From Pampus argenteus (Eukaryota > Chordata > Actinopteri > Scombriformes > Stromateidae), in contig CM072866.1 of NCBI GenBank assembly GCA_036937835.1, forward strand, positions 16,386,001 to 16,450,000: DNA of 64,000 nucleotides, given 5' to 3'. Each line of letters opens with the position of its first letter. Position 1 is the first letter of the stretch. The notes beneath the pieces were generated by a model, which was given only the letters and a program-made list of their open reading frames with translations, ran no database searches and was not told where the DNA came from. Positions 11,462-22,264 of the stretch are shown in pieces. The position numbers and the translations under genes are program-made.

Positions 11462-11542
11462 CTTTTAAGTGTAGGTATACGGCAGTTGCAAGGTCCATTC
11501 TAGACAATTACCCAGGCCATGACTTGGACCGAACTTTTAAAG
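11462..11542 (+). other. Exon-like segment (81 nt), low confidence
   Basis: An acceptor-like 'ctctctccatctgtcatag' ends at 11461 and a near-consensus donor 'aaag|gtaaga' follows 11542. The 81-nt segment is open in a phase 1-1 frame, so it could be skipped without shifting the frame. It would encode ~27 residues containing SILDNYPGHDLDRTF. I do not recognise the family. The pyrimidine-rich acceptor tract and good donor make this the best of the plus-strand candidates, but a random match cannot be excluded. Confidence 0.2.
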
Positions 11543-11544
11543 GT

Positions 11545-12035
11545 AAGAAATCAAAAGTTGGAAGAAATAAGAGAGGAATTAGTGTGCACACATCCAGCCA
11601 AATTATCCAGGTGCAAGACAAAACATTTTCATTGCAGGTTACAAAGGAGTAAGGTACACAATGTTAAGCTCCCAATAAATAATTTTATTCTCCTTTTTGA
11701 GGCAAAATTTGTAAAATCTTCCTCCGACAAATGTGAAAGAAAAACAGGTATTTCTCATAGAGGCAGCAATCTAAAGTCTGCCAAACATTTTTTTTATTTA
11801 TTCCTTTTATTCTAAAATTGCTACAAAAATTCGAGTCAAACCAACCAATCAACCATCAAAACAACCATGTGTCTCCACCGCACCCCTCCACACCACATAC
11901 ACTGTGTTTGTCCCTCAGTGAACATGCTGGCCCATCGCCGGACCAACTCCAGACCCCCGATCTACAGCCAGGATACAATTTGGCACTGTGTTCTGGCATT
12001 AAAAAAAACTGCACTAATTGGGTCTGATAGGCACA
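11545..12035. other. Unannotated sequence
   Basis: Mixed A-rich sequence followed by a C/A-rich stretch (11838-11960) in which ccaacc/ccatc motifs recur without a fixed unit. No gene is recognised; the frames here are short and overlap. Confidence 0.45.
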
Positions 12036-12039
12036 CTTT

Positions 12040-12760
12040 GTGAAGCCATAACTGCTTCACCTTGGGTCTAGTTTTAATTAAATTTAACGTCTGTGTGTAA
12101 ATCGTGGGGGGGTGTGGTATTCGTATTTCAAAGCTATGTGAGGTCTAAACTTTGCGATTCTTTTTTTCTTTCCCAGCAGTTTGTCTTATCTCGTATTAAG
12201 CATAATAACAAGTCTTTGCTTTGCTTTTCCCCTCCACCTGATGCTGTTTGTCAAGTGCATTCCTATCCCTCGGAGAATACTGACGTGGTGATGACCTAAT
12301 TTGCATGAGAGGATTTGTAAAATGGGGCTAGAACTGAAGTCTTCGGTCTGTGCTAATCTTTTAGTGTATGGTAATGCTGCCCTTAGTAGGTTTTGACCTG
12401 TGACTGCACCTTATTATTTTTTTTTCCTCTTCCCCCGTTGTTTGAACTTTAAATCCACTCATAGACTCAAGAATAAGATACGAAGGAAAAGATAACTCGG
12501 GGGTTACTATAACTGTCGTTGGCTGCAAATAGGACAACAGACTGTCTTCTCCTTGAATATTACCCTGTACTAATATGAAATAAGACACAGTTACTAATAA
12601 TATCTCTTCAGCTCAATCACACAGACACAGCTGCAGCTCCAGCTTGGGATAAGACAGCTGAGAAAGTAGTTTGAAAAAAAGACCAAAAAGTTTGAATGAA
12701 GCTGTATCACATCGTCGTTTGAGGTTATTCAGCCCAGTATAATAATCTGGGCAGAATTTA
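12040..12760. promoter_or_regulatory. Conserved-element-like block with octamer site
   Basis: Largely repeat-free sequence. It has a perfect POU octamer ATTTGCAT (12299-12306), a TGACGTGG CRE-like site (12281-12288), TTTAATTAAATTTAA (about 12072-12086) and a CAGCTG cluster at 12629-12660. The combination suggests one or more cis-regulatory elements. T-runs near 12161 and 12418 interrupt it. The reading is based on motifs only. Confidence 0.27.
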
Positions 12761-12764
12761 GATG

Positions 12765-13345
12765 GGGTTTTTTTTACCTCAAAATTGAGCTGGATAGAGA
12801 TACATATAGGACATGTAATAACTTACATTTTGTGTTCAGCCATTTCTTTTACAGTTTGGTGAACTTTTATAACAAAAGCAACAATTATACACGCTATTTC
12901 CTTTGATTGTAGTGTTTAAATATGCTTAGATCAAACAAAGTTCATATAAAATCCAAAGATGTGAACATACCATATAGTTATGATGATTTTTTACTTGTAG
13001 AGATTTACATGTATTTATATTTAGATCTATGCTGAGCCTACACTATATCTGAAATGCCAACATTTACCTAGATGTGAATAAAAATTGTGATTTTTTAAAT
13101 GTCAGGCACTCTTAGCATTCTCTATGTGAACTCACATACATACACACAGACTGAGGCAAAGCACATGCAGAGGCTATTAAAACTTGTATATTTAGAATCA
13201 CTCTTTCTCCCACCTACATGTTTCTTTTCATCTCACCCACTTTCCTGAACAATTTCTAAGTACTCCTTTTTGTGCTTAGCCATGGAAACACCACAGATAC
13301 AAGTGCAATAATTTGCGATCAACACAAATAGAACATGTGAAAATT
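12765..13345. other. AT-rich sequence, no feature
   Basis: No open frame of note and no recognised repeat. Composition is AT-rich throughout. Confidence 0.5.
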
Positions 13346-13354
13346 CACACCTAA

Positions 13355-13402
13355 ATATCCTTTGGTATCAATAAAGTATCTGTCTCTAATCTAATGTGAC
13401 AA
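13355..13402 (+). mobile_element. Decayed SINE/LINE 3' tail
   Basis: The string 'ggtatcaataaagtatctgt' followed by tctctaatctaatg matches the widespread teleost retroposon tail type '(g)gatcaataaagtatctatctatct'. Only the tail is recognisable. The sequence upstream does not show a tRNA-like head or reverse-transcriptase frame. Confidence 0.5.
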
Positions 13403-13404
13403 TC

Positions 13405-13600
13405 AGCCTGAGGATGTGTGTTGTTTGCAGTGAAACTGGAGCTGTCAGATAGTTTAACCTTACTCGGCTTTCAGCGCAGTGAAACTCAAGAAACAATCTG
13501 AGACGCAGCTTAGAGCCGCAGTGAGCTTGGCCTTAAGTAGGACAAGCAAATTCTCCAGGCTGGTGTTGAAATTGAAACAATCCCTCTAGGAATTTTCAAA
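13405..13600. promoter_or_regulatory. Conserved-element-like block
   Basis: Relatively GC-rich, repeat-free sequence. It includes AGCTGTCAGATAG (13440-13452), in which a MEIS/TALE-type TGTCAG lies beside GATAG, and AACAATC (SOX-like, 13492-13498). Function is inferred from appearance only. Confidence 0.2.
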
Positions 13601-13604
13601 TATG

Positions 13605-13960
13605 CAACCATAAGATTTTTTTTTCAATCCACACTTCATCACAATTATTGCAGGGATTTGCAGTTTTTATAAATCGAAACAGTTTTCTGCTGAAGTTCTT
13701 TGCATTATTTAGTAAACTTCAGTTTCCACAAACCATTGCAGATTCAACACAATGAATAGTGAATTCAGAGCCATATTATTGAATGAGCAATCATAGAGAT
13801 TTTTGTCTATTATATATATATTGTAGAGAAACGTTATTGATTCAGTGAACCCCAAAATCTAATTAATCATTTATTATTTTTATGCGTTTCCAGAAGCCAT
13901 TTATCTGTGTATACTATATATGAGAATTTACCAGATATCTACCATGGGTCCTGCACTAAA
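13605..13960. other. AT-rich sequence, no feature
   Basis: Low-complexity AT-rich sequence with a short TA run (13812-13821). Nothing is recognised. Confidence 0.5.
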
Positions 13961-13964
13961 TCTC

Positions 13965-14540
13965 TCTGACACAAAACAGAAAAGTGCTCCTCCTTTTCTC
14001 CTGACGCTAAAAGTGTCAGCATATGTCGATAATCATCACAATGTAATCATTTAAACTGTTTTTTAAATTCCTGCAAGTCAACCGTTAGACCATAGTTGAA
14101 AATTACATTTAATACTACATGATGTGAACAAGTGAAGTGAACAAGTGCACACTTGCATTTTTTAAGCAATTTACTTTAAGATTTTTGTTTTTCCAAACAG
14201 TGAAAAAGAAATTATAAATCCATACCAGTTTGCCTCAATTTGCTTGTCCACAGATACACTTAGATACATATTGTAATGAGGTTGATCCCATATCGTCCAC
14301 TGCTCACTGTGTAACATGTAATTTACCTAAAACTGAAATCATTCCTGTCCTCTCTATAAGTGCTAATAGGGAAGGCCTTTCTAAGAGATAATTTTGGACA
14401 ATTGTCATAATGATGTATTCTCATCACACAGTGAGCTGTAACTGTTCTCGCACTTATTCTGCAAAGGTTGGTCTCATACCCTCACAGAACAAAGCTCTGC
14501 TATAACTGCCAGCACTGACTGACAAGGTCTGTCGCTGTAT
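13965..14540. promoter_or_regulatory. Conserved-element-like block with 10-bp palindrome
   Basis: Contains the perfect palindrome gacaattgtc (14397-14406), followed directly by ATAATGATG, so TALE-like TGTCA and TAAT cores adjoin. A long repeat-free stretch (14270-14520) surrounds it. The 5' part (14040-14260) is AT-rich and less convincing. Enhancer function is a hypothesis. Confidence 0.25.
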
Positions 14541-14544
14541 ACGT

Positions 14545-15885
14545 TGTCAAATGTATACGTCGAGTCGAGATTCGACTAAGCTTGTATTGTGTTTATGCGT
14601 ATGCACTATATGTTACACACTGGTTCACACTCGAAAACGTTAAAAAAAAAACCTGTAAGTAAGCAGTACTGTACACTTTCAACTCAACCTGCAGAACATT
14701 TGCATATTTATGGGGGAACTGTGATGCTGCAATGATCCAGATATCAGTAAAGTGGAAAAAAAGATGACAAAAGATAAGATTAGAAGAGGTCATCGATGAG
14801 ATGATTTACTTATTTATTGATTAAAAACCCCTTTGAGATGAGCTTCTTTGTTTCTCGTACTGTATCTGTTAGAACAGATAAAGAACAAAGTCTTTCACAC
14901 ATTGATGCTTTAAGTGTATGAGTGGTGTATTATTTACACCTTCAGGAAATTGAAAATGTCCGTGTGTAATGTACTTATAATCACCTTGTACATTTTTCCC
15001 TCTTGTATTAGAGACAGATCAGTGCAGGACATGTATGCATTTTTGCCCCAGGAAAAGTGTGTCCCTTTTTATCACAGCATAAGCATAAAACATATATTTT
15101 CTTACCTGTTTTTAACATGGCTCCTAGTGCATGATAAATAAAGTAATGGCTGACAGTGTATATGTTATGTTGTTGTTTCTTGTTGTGATGGTTTTGCCTT
15201 ACATACAGTATGATTTGACTTGTAAATATATATTTATGAAGGTATTCCTGCCAAAGAAAAATAATGCATCTAAGACATGTTAGTAGGTGAATGTCAGTCA
15301 ATGGAAAAATGGCATCAAGCAACTCTTTCTTCATGTAGCAGTAGTAGTAGTGGTTTTTATAATGTGTTTTTTTCCCTTTTTTTTAGGGCACATAGTTTAT
15401 GAATGAAGTTGCCAACATAGCGTTTTGAATATGTAGCCTGGACTGATTCTGTTTCTAGTCACTACAAGCGTATTAGTTGCAAACATGAAAAAAAACTAAA
15501 AAAACAACAACTTACGGTTAAATGAAAATGTAACCATGACTCTGCATGTGTATAGTGCTTGATATTGTCTTAAAAAGTTCAAGAAGTTAAATTAGGCTTA
15601 CTGCGCAGGATGTTTTCAAGTGCACAGTGCTTATCTTTTACTGAAATATGAGACACAGTAGACTAAATGCCTTCCGGTCCATCCTTTTGTAGAGCTTTTT
15701 CACAAGCCTTAGTGAACAGTTTAATGGGAGCCTGGCAAATGGAGGACGAATTATCTTTGCATTTTATTCAGAACACACCTACAGAAGAGTCACACTTACA
15801 TTACAATAATTACAAAAATCCCAAAAGAGCTCTCTCGGTTAACATGGCATATAAATCCAGTTTTCTCGCTTAATACTGTTATCAT
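14545..15885. other. AT-rich sequence, no gene
   Basis: The frames of 108 codons (minus, 15008-15334) and 75 codons (plus, 14914-15141) overlap on opposite strands and show no domain. A (GTA)n-like run lies near 15336-15351. Nothing else is recognised. Confidence 0.5.
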
Positions 15886-15889
15886 GCCT

Positions 15890-16090
15890 TTTTTTTTCTC
15901 CTTTCTCTCTCTGTGCACATGCAACAAGCTGTTTCAGTGATATGAACATGCCACAGCTTAGGCAGTGGGACATAAATTATTCTGCCCTGTAGGCATGCAG
16001 CTCCAAAGTTACAGTGCATATGGAGTAAATAGGATTAAGTGAACCGTATAAGGGGACAAGTTTGCTCTTTATGGTTATTTACATATGATA
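15890..16090. promoter_or_regulatory. Conserved-element-like block
   Basis: After a CT-rich tract (15887-15912), repeat-free sequence includes GACATAAATTATTCTGC and GGCATGCAGCTCC. Both arrangements would be unusual for neutral AT-rich DNA in this window. Evidence is visual only. Confidence 0.17.
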
Positions 16091-16299
16091 GTTCTGTTTT
16101 TTTTTTTTACATATGAACCTTTTACCTTGTAAAATATATTAGTCATTTGTAAAAGAAAGTCCACAAGACATATTTGTACATATATCCATGTGTGTTTCAC
16201 TTTGACATGTCATTACATGAAATAGAAGAAAGAGGAACATAATATAGTTAATACTGCGTAAAATCAATCCGTGTTTGAGATACACAGAAATTGTATCTT

Positions 16300-16365
16300 T
16301 TGAGGCAAGGTAGCTCAGCGGATAGCACTCAGTGGTTAGCAGTGATCCTGGGTTTATTATTCATT
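16300..16365 (+). mobile_element. Truncated tRNA-SINE-like fragment
   Basis: The stretch 'gaggcaaggtagctcagcgg' at 16301-16320, followed by atagcactcagtggttagc and gatcctgggtttattattc, resembles the tRNA-like head of a very common fish repeat. In those elements the order is 'ggtagctcagtggttagcac', then 'tcctgggttcga'. An internal part is missing, the 'agc(t)cag(t/c)gg(t/a)tagc' phrase occurs twice, and the box-B-like 'gggttcga' is mutated. It is therefore old and unlikely to be transcribed. Confidence 0.5.
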
Positions 16366-16369
16366 CTAT

Positions 16370-17085
16370 AGGATGTAGTGCGACAGACACAGTATAGCAA
16401 AAAGTAAAAGTGCATAGGTCAAGGTGTTGCATGGGCGTATACAGTGTTTACATTCAATGCTATATTATAAATATACTATATAATTTTGTTATATAAACAT
16501 ATTCCTGATCTTTCACTAACCTTAGAAAATTTGTTTAGTTTACTCGCCTTGACAACACAGTTTCCATGCACAGGTACTGTAAAAGTGCAGCATTCTCTCT
16601 GATAAGATGAAGCATCTTATATAGACAGCATTAAAGAGCTCAAAAACTTTTTGCCAAGTCAAAATGGTTACAGATAAACATAATTCAAAGCAGATACCGA
16701 ACAGTCACTAAAGTTCTTTTCAAAAGCACGAAAATAATATTTAGTAATAACTTTTAGCTGGAATGTTTTGCCGTCCGGCCACATATTTTGAGGTATTGCT
16801 GGTATTTTGTCTACCTCATCAGATTGATTCAGTAACACATCTTAAGCATTTTTACATACTTAAAGTATACCAGATTGCTGTTTTATTATTCCATTGGTAT
16901 TATTGTCCAAAAATAATTAAGCCTGCATTGAATATCCTACCCATAGTCATAAGTTCACAATTGTGCCTTAAGTTTCATTCATAGAAGGTTCATATCATCT
17001 TATCATCGACTTGAGTACATTATTTTTATCCAGAGCAACGTTGTTGTTTTTTTTTTGATTGAATGCGTGAGCCTGAAGCTCATTT
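16370..17085. other. AT-rich sequence, no feature
   Basis: No gene is seen. A 73-codon frame (16763-16984) has random composition. A T10 tract lies at 17048-17057. Confidence 0.5.
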
Positions 17086-17089
17086 CTCT

Positions 17090-17720
17090 ATTTTGCTGTA
17101 ATAGCCTCTAGGACTTGTCACTGAAAATAGAGCAATAGAGAGTCTTGGGCAACCCAGAGAGCCTGCAGGCAAACAAGGGCTATGGGTAGAGAGATAGCAG
17201 GCCAGAGGAGCAAGACAAGTGGAAGGAGAGGGTGAATCAAGGGCCAGAGGGAGAGGGAAATATAGAAGGTTAGGGAGAAGCCGCAGTTCTTGTGACCTAC
17301 CTTGGGGTTAGTCCAGTGAAAGAGGAGATTTAATTAATAGCTTTAAAAGGGCCGTTCTCATAGAAACTCCCTGTGGGTGATTACTCACCTCAAGGCTGGA
17401 GCCTTCTCAGAGATAGCCTGTGCCCGCATGTGGCCCTTGGACACAGTCACACATGCAAGCCTCATCAAAAGTCTCTCTTGCTTATCTCATTAATTACATT
17501 GCTAGCTCCATTAGCAATATGAGGCATCAAATGCAAGCAATTGTGAAATGAAGCATTTTTGTTATTTCTTGAATTAAAGTTATGCTTATTCGCTCTGGGG
17601 TGGAATGAATAAGTCTCACCCTTAATTGTGGAAAGCATGCATAGTTAAACAATATTCCATCAATAAATGTGACATTCAGGCAGAATGTGAAAGCGTCCCT
17701 GGCCTTTGGAAAAATATATT
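17090..17720. promoter_or_regulatory. Strong conserved-element-like block
   Basis: About 630 bp of mostly repeat-free sequence. A purine-rich 5' part (17140-17280) is followed by TTAATTAA (17330-17337), TAATTA (17491-17496) and neighbouring CATTAGCAAT / CATCAAATGCAAGCAATT sites (17509-17550). It ends with a GTTATTTC..GAATTAAAG stretch. Several homeodomain cores within 250 bp of unique sequence are the reason for the call. Confidence 0.28.
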
Positions 17721-17724
17721 TTTT

Positions 17725-19335
17725 TATCTATTAAATGAAATGAGCGATGCTGCGTAGCAGTTTTAGAAAAATAAACAAATCTGAACAATGAGGAACATTA
17801 GTTTTTATTTTTGCTCAGGAAAATGAACCTTTTTATATTTGTATCTTTTTTGTATTTTTGTACTTTTTGTATAGAATTAGATGATCATGTTGTAGGCAGC
17901 TTTAATTATAAACTGACATAAGTTTCCCGTCATTGTTCTGTATATAGTTTTTGGCTAGTATATCTAGTAGTTTGGTCAAAGCATTTTGGCTTCTGGTTTG
18001 TGGGTGGTAGTTTGGTATTCTAGCACAGTGTTTTCTTTAAGATTCACTGAGGTGCAGAGCTTAAAACACCAATCAGCTGCAGGTAAAAAAACAAATATTT
18101 TAGCTGGTAGATTATCAAGATAGGAGGCCATTTGCAAGTGCCAAATTTAATTTCGATACCAGTACAGGCTTCTTGCACATGGACAATATCGTGTCAAGTG
18201 TTATTTGTGTGTGCTATCTGCAGGATTTTGCATTGATTGGTTTAGACAAAAAATAAAAAAAGCAATTTGGTTAAGGTTATAGAAATATTGTAATTTTGGT
18301 TACATGATAATAAAGTAAAGTAAATTTATCCTGTCTTGTTGGGTTTTTCCAGTATTTATCCAAAGCCAATATATTTCCCCTACCTAACCAAATCTTGGTA
18401 AGTGTCCAAACATAATTGTAAAAAGAAAAAAAAAAAAAAAAAAAGTTTCTTCATGGTTTGTTGTATTGTAAGAGCAGACTATGTCGGAAAAAAACAACGA
18501 GAATAAGTTGTCAGTAAACATTTAACCGATGCAGTAAGTTTTAGTATTTGGACTAGTAGTTATGTTTATTAAGACATCTTGTGTCCAGCGGTTTAACTTT
18601 TGAAATTAAACATATTTACATTCATAGAGTTGGGAATTTGAAAATAAGTTAGAATGATTGAATGATAAGTAAGAATGATTTAACAAGATAATTGAATTGT
18701 TTTGTGGAAACATTATATCAGACACAAATTATTATTCAATATACATATTATTATTTATATACTGATATATTTAGAAATTAACTTTGTACACTAAATTACC
18801 TATGTACATGTACACTTGAGATTTTATCAAATCATATTTATGCACTATTGTAAAAGTAATGCAACACAGTGGAGATTAGTGCCACAACAAAATGAAGAGT
18901 TTGTTCTCTTTTTGTGTAATGAACAGATAAAACAGCTGGATGGTTATGTTGTCTGCAGGTCAGACCTAATCCCCTCACAGCAAGTAAGACATTGGGACAC
19001 ACTTAATGTGTGTGTCAATTGCCCATGTGTGTGCTTTCTATTTCTCCTTCTCCTCTTTTTGTCTCTCTTTTTTTGGTGATATTTAAACACCAGTATTAGT
19101 GAATTTCCATTCCTGGTAGCGATACTGTGAAGCTAGGCAGTGTCTGACCCACGTCCAACTCTAGTCGAGACAAAGGGTTGAGAAGGAGGTTCGGCTGTCG
19201 GGTTGATTCATACAAATAAATCCCTGAAGCCAGTTTGACCCTGTGTCGGTTTGAATGAAGTATTAGTTGGACCCTGGGTGGAATCGCTCCATGTAATTAT
19301 AATATAACTACAATATAACTCTGCTAACTGCTTTT
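17725..19335. other. AT-rich sequence with poly-A tract
   Basis: No gene is seen. A19 lies at 18426-18444. The 87-codon frame 18816-19079 ends in a CT-rich run and has no domain. The stretch 19120-19290 has higher complexity (several 'gtttga', 'ggaccctg' phrases) but is not identified. Confidence 0.5.
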
Positions 19336-19339
19336 CCCC

Positions 19340-19495
19340 GTGTGAAGTTGCTCTCATTCAAATGGGTGCTTATAAAAAGCAGATTAGAAACCTGGTTACC
19401 AGCATATATAGCAAAGAAATCCCTATTCTCCATGAGAAAACTAGGTTTCTCTAATCCGTCCAATCACAGTAACAGAAACCAGGTTTCTCATAGAC
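19340..19495. mobile_element. Inverted-repeat element, MITE-like
   Basis: 'gattagaaacct' (19382-19393) is mirrored by 'aggtttctctaatc' (19443-19456), a near-perfect inverted repeat with a 2-nt insertion in one arm. A further palindrome, gaaacc-a-ggtttc, lies at 19475-19487. The phrase gagaaacc(t/a)ggtttc occurs repeatedly in this ~110 bp. Short palindromic elements of this type occur in fish genomes. No target-site duplication was identified, so the limits are approximate. Confidence 0.35.
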
Positions 19496-19499
19496 ATGA

Positions 19500-20265
19500 T
19501 TGTGACCCAATATGTAAGTGAATTAAAAATTACTCACTGTGTAATGAAATACAAGCAAAAGTAATGTTACTGATCAGTGGTTAAATAGAGCACTGGCACT
19601 CCACAAAGAAATGTTGTCTAACCCTCTTTTCACAATAAATTAAATGCATATTTAAAATAAAAAAAATAGGCAGTACAAATACACTGACCAAAAGATTTAT
19701 ATTTTTAACCTGACTTAATCACAGAGTAATGTACTATCGTAAAGAAAATCCACCTTAATGTGTGGATTCACCTTCGCATAAACACTATGTTTGGTTCTGC
19801 TCAGGAAAATAGGGCCCATTGTTTGGCAACAGACTCACTGTTTAAAACAAGAACTGGCACTTGCTCCTTCCAAAGAGAACATCTGTTGCAAATAGATAAA
19901 TGTCTACTTTTCATAAATAAGATGACCCCCAGTAACTGAACACAATATGTCTAACATCCTGCCTGAAAACAACTTTTGAATGTGTCAGAGCCACTACTGT
20001 GCTCTCTCTTTCTACTCACTAGTGACAAGTTTCAGTTTAAAGATATTAGACGTCCATTGTGTCCCCAAATTTACCCATCTGCTGTTTCCATCTTGGGGGC
20101 CGAAAAAACAGATTGATCATAAAAAAATGAATGAATGAAAAATATTATAACTGTCATTTGAATATAGGCAACAATATGAATGTAACACATGGACATGATG
20201 TTAGATCATTAAAAGTAAATTGTGATGTTTTCGCTCCATGTTTATGAGAAAACCACTTGATCTAA
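19500..20265. other. AT-rich sequence, no feature
   Basis: Nothing recognised. Short tandem 'atgaatga' occurs near 20127-20138. Confidence 0.5.
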
Positions 20266-20269
20266 TCAC

Positions 20270-20780
20270 TCCTTCTACTTTTTTAAAAGGACAGTAAAGT
20301 ATAAACTGGTGGAGTAAGAGAAGCTGAGAGTGGTCTGTCAGTGTTGATCTGAGGTCACGCCAAGTTATTAACCCCTCTGCTTGAATCACTCTGTCATGGG
20401 TAAACAACCAGGAGTAAATAATCACACTCTGCTTGCCACCTTCTCACCTTTGACATCTGTTTGGACAAACTTCCAGCTGATTTCCTTTTCCCCACTAAAC
20501 ATCAAATATAGTTATGAGGTTGTATCGTGGAAGTCCCATGGGTTGTTTGTCTGTAGGACATGCACCCATAAATCGCATTCTTCCCATTACAGAGCCTGTC
20601 CATACAGCATCTGACATCCTAACTGAGGGCTCTCTAGAGGCATCTTTGAAAAGTGATTGATTTTGAAATATGGACACAGCTGAAACAGTAAATCAAAGTT
20701 ATGATGTGCGTTGCTTAATAGATCCGAGATGAGGTGTGAGACTGATGTCATGCTCCCACTTAGAACCACTAAACTGTTAA
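20270..20780. promoter_or_regulatory. Strong conserved-element-like block, TCF/CDX-like sites
   Basis: About 500 bp of repeat-free sequence with three TCF/LEF-type CTTTGA cores (20448-20453, 20644-20649 and, reversed, 20693-20698). There is a CATAAATC CDX/HOX-like site at 20567-20574 and paired GTAAATAATCA homeodomain/forkhead-like sequence at 20414-20424. Overlapping 60-77 codon frames on both strands show no domain. Regulatory function is inferred from motif clustering. Confidence 0.28.
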
Positions 20781-20784
20781 AAAT

Positions 20785-21205
20785 GTAATGCATATAAAAG
20801 TATTCGATTTCACTGAAAAATATTGTAAGATTGCTGTGCTATTTCATACACCCTTAATGCATGCGGCATTGTTATCCAAATCCCTGTTCTAATATTATAT
20901 AATTTACCAACACATTTTACCAAAATAATTGGTCTATAATGTTTTACAAAATGATCAACACAAAGTGAACAATTTTCAAGCAGTAATTGGGTAACTGGTT
21001 GTATTGTTGTTGTTGTTTTCTCTTGTTGTGTTGTGTTTTCCTTTAGATGGTGCTGTTGATTGCTTCATGCTAAATTTTGAAACATGCTGACATCTGAGCT
21101 AAAAGCTGAAATCAGGCAGGCAGGCAGAGGAGCTTTAACTCATCTTACACTCTTTTGGCTTTGAGTACAGAAGTTGTTGTTGCTTTGCTGCGCTGAGTTT
21201 GTTTT
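20785..21205. other. AT-rich sequence, no feature
   Basis: No gene is seen. A (TTG)n-like run lies at 21001-21018 and a (CAGG)n run at 21115-21126. Confidence 0.5.
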
Positions 21206-21214
21206 TGTATTTGT

Positions 21215-21256
21215 TATGTGTATGTGTGTGTGTACGCATGTGTGTGTGTGTGTGTT
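21215..21256. repeat. Interrupted (TG)n microsatellite
   Basis: Two TG runs separated by a short 'tacgca' interruption. Read on the minus strand it makes the Thr/His repeat of the 62-codon frame at 21135-21323, which is not a gene. Confidence 0.9.
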
Positions 21257-21399
21257 TTAGGCTTCCGTAATTTTGGAATTCAAACTCTGATTCAGATATG
21301 CTTTCGAAACAGTGGTACGTCATACATATTTAAACTCTCAAGCAGTCAATCTAAATTATGCAACCCTGTCCCTTAGAAATGATGTTTATAGACTGCAGG

Positions 21400-21525
21400 A
21401 AGAGGCGGCCGTGGCTCTTTCAGTCCCCGGCTCTTCCCGTCCGTGTGTCAGAGTGTCCTTGAGTAAAACGCTGAACCCCAAGTTGCTCCCGGTGGTCAGG
21501 CCAGCACCATTACCTGAATGCTACT
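21400..21525 (+). mobile_element. Truncated fish SINE-like repeat
   Basis: Starts with 'gaggcggccgtggctc', then a gap, then 'cccggctctt'. It continues with 'gtgtccttgagtaaaacgct', 'gaaccccaagttgctcc' and 'ggtggtcaggccagcacc'. These phrases in this order form a very common percomorph interspersed repeat with a tRNA-like head. Here the segment between the box-A-like start and the box-B-like 'cccggctc' is deleted, so this is a dead copy. The 102-codon frame 21312-21620 over it is not a gene. Confidence 0.65.
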
Positions 21526-21529
21526 ACTG

Positions 21530-21995
21530 TATGCAACATAACATAACAAACTATTTTGAGTGGCCTTGTGTTTTCATACTAAAATCATATTTGCTATTTC
21601 AATTTAGTACTAATTTCTAGAAGGTGATATAAATGAAAACTATAACTATAATAAAACCAAATAGTTAAAGGGGGGACAACTTGAAACAGTCAGAAATATC
21701 AACAAAATTCAAAACAAATCTCTATATTAAAAACGAGCAAGAGCTAAGGTGATATGAGACTTATTGATTGATATACATATTGAGCTTTAAGCCAAGCTCG
21801 GAGTGATGAGGTATTTCAAAGATATCCCATCCCATCCCACACAGAGCAATATATAATTTTATTTGATTGTACTTTGCTCTCTACTATTGTGTGTGAGTAA
21901 AAGGGGATAGCAGTGACTGCGCAGTGCTGATGCAACACAGGCGCTATATAACTGATAAACTGTGCCACCTCAATTGTGCTCACTGAAGCAGTGTG
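21530..21995. other. AT-rich sequence, no feature
   Basis: Nothing recognised. A short (ATCCC)n-like run occurs at 21824-21840. Confidence 0.5.
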
Positions 21996-21999
21996 ATGA

Positions 22000-22260
22000 T
22001 AACTGGATCATAACCAGATGATCTGGCTCTGCTACAAATAATCCACCCTCATTTGGAGCTGCAGAGGCCTGGCCAAGATGGCTCTTTAGCTTTTGAACAA
22101 TATCTTGCATCTTTCCTCTTTCCTTTCAATTATTATGTTAATTGTTTCATGGGCTTCTTATTATTCCAGAAATGCTATGAAAACACTGATTCCCAGTGTG
22201 TCTAGGATAAGAATAACAATTTAAACAGCATCAGTAGAAACAATCTGTGCTCTGTCTGCT
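22000..22260. promoter_or_regulatory. Conserved-element-like block
   Basis: Repeat-free sequence with 'gatgataactggatcataac' and 'cagatgatctgg' (E-box and GATC palindromes, 22003-22030). It also has CAATTATTATGTTAATTG (22127-22144), a homeodomain-type inverted arrangement, and AACAAT SOX-like sites near 22097 and 22214. Inferred from motifs. Confidence 0.22.
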
Positions 22261-22264
22261 CAGG

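Noticed and set aside
18353..18397. 45-nt exon-like segment (ttttccag ... cttg|gtaagt)
   Set aside because: Good splice-like borders but very short, AT-rich and without any other support. Several such matches are expected by chance in 64 kb.
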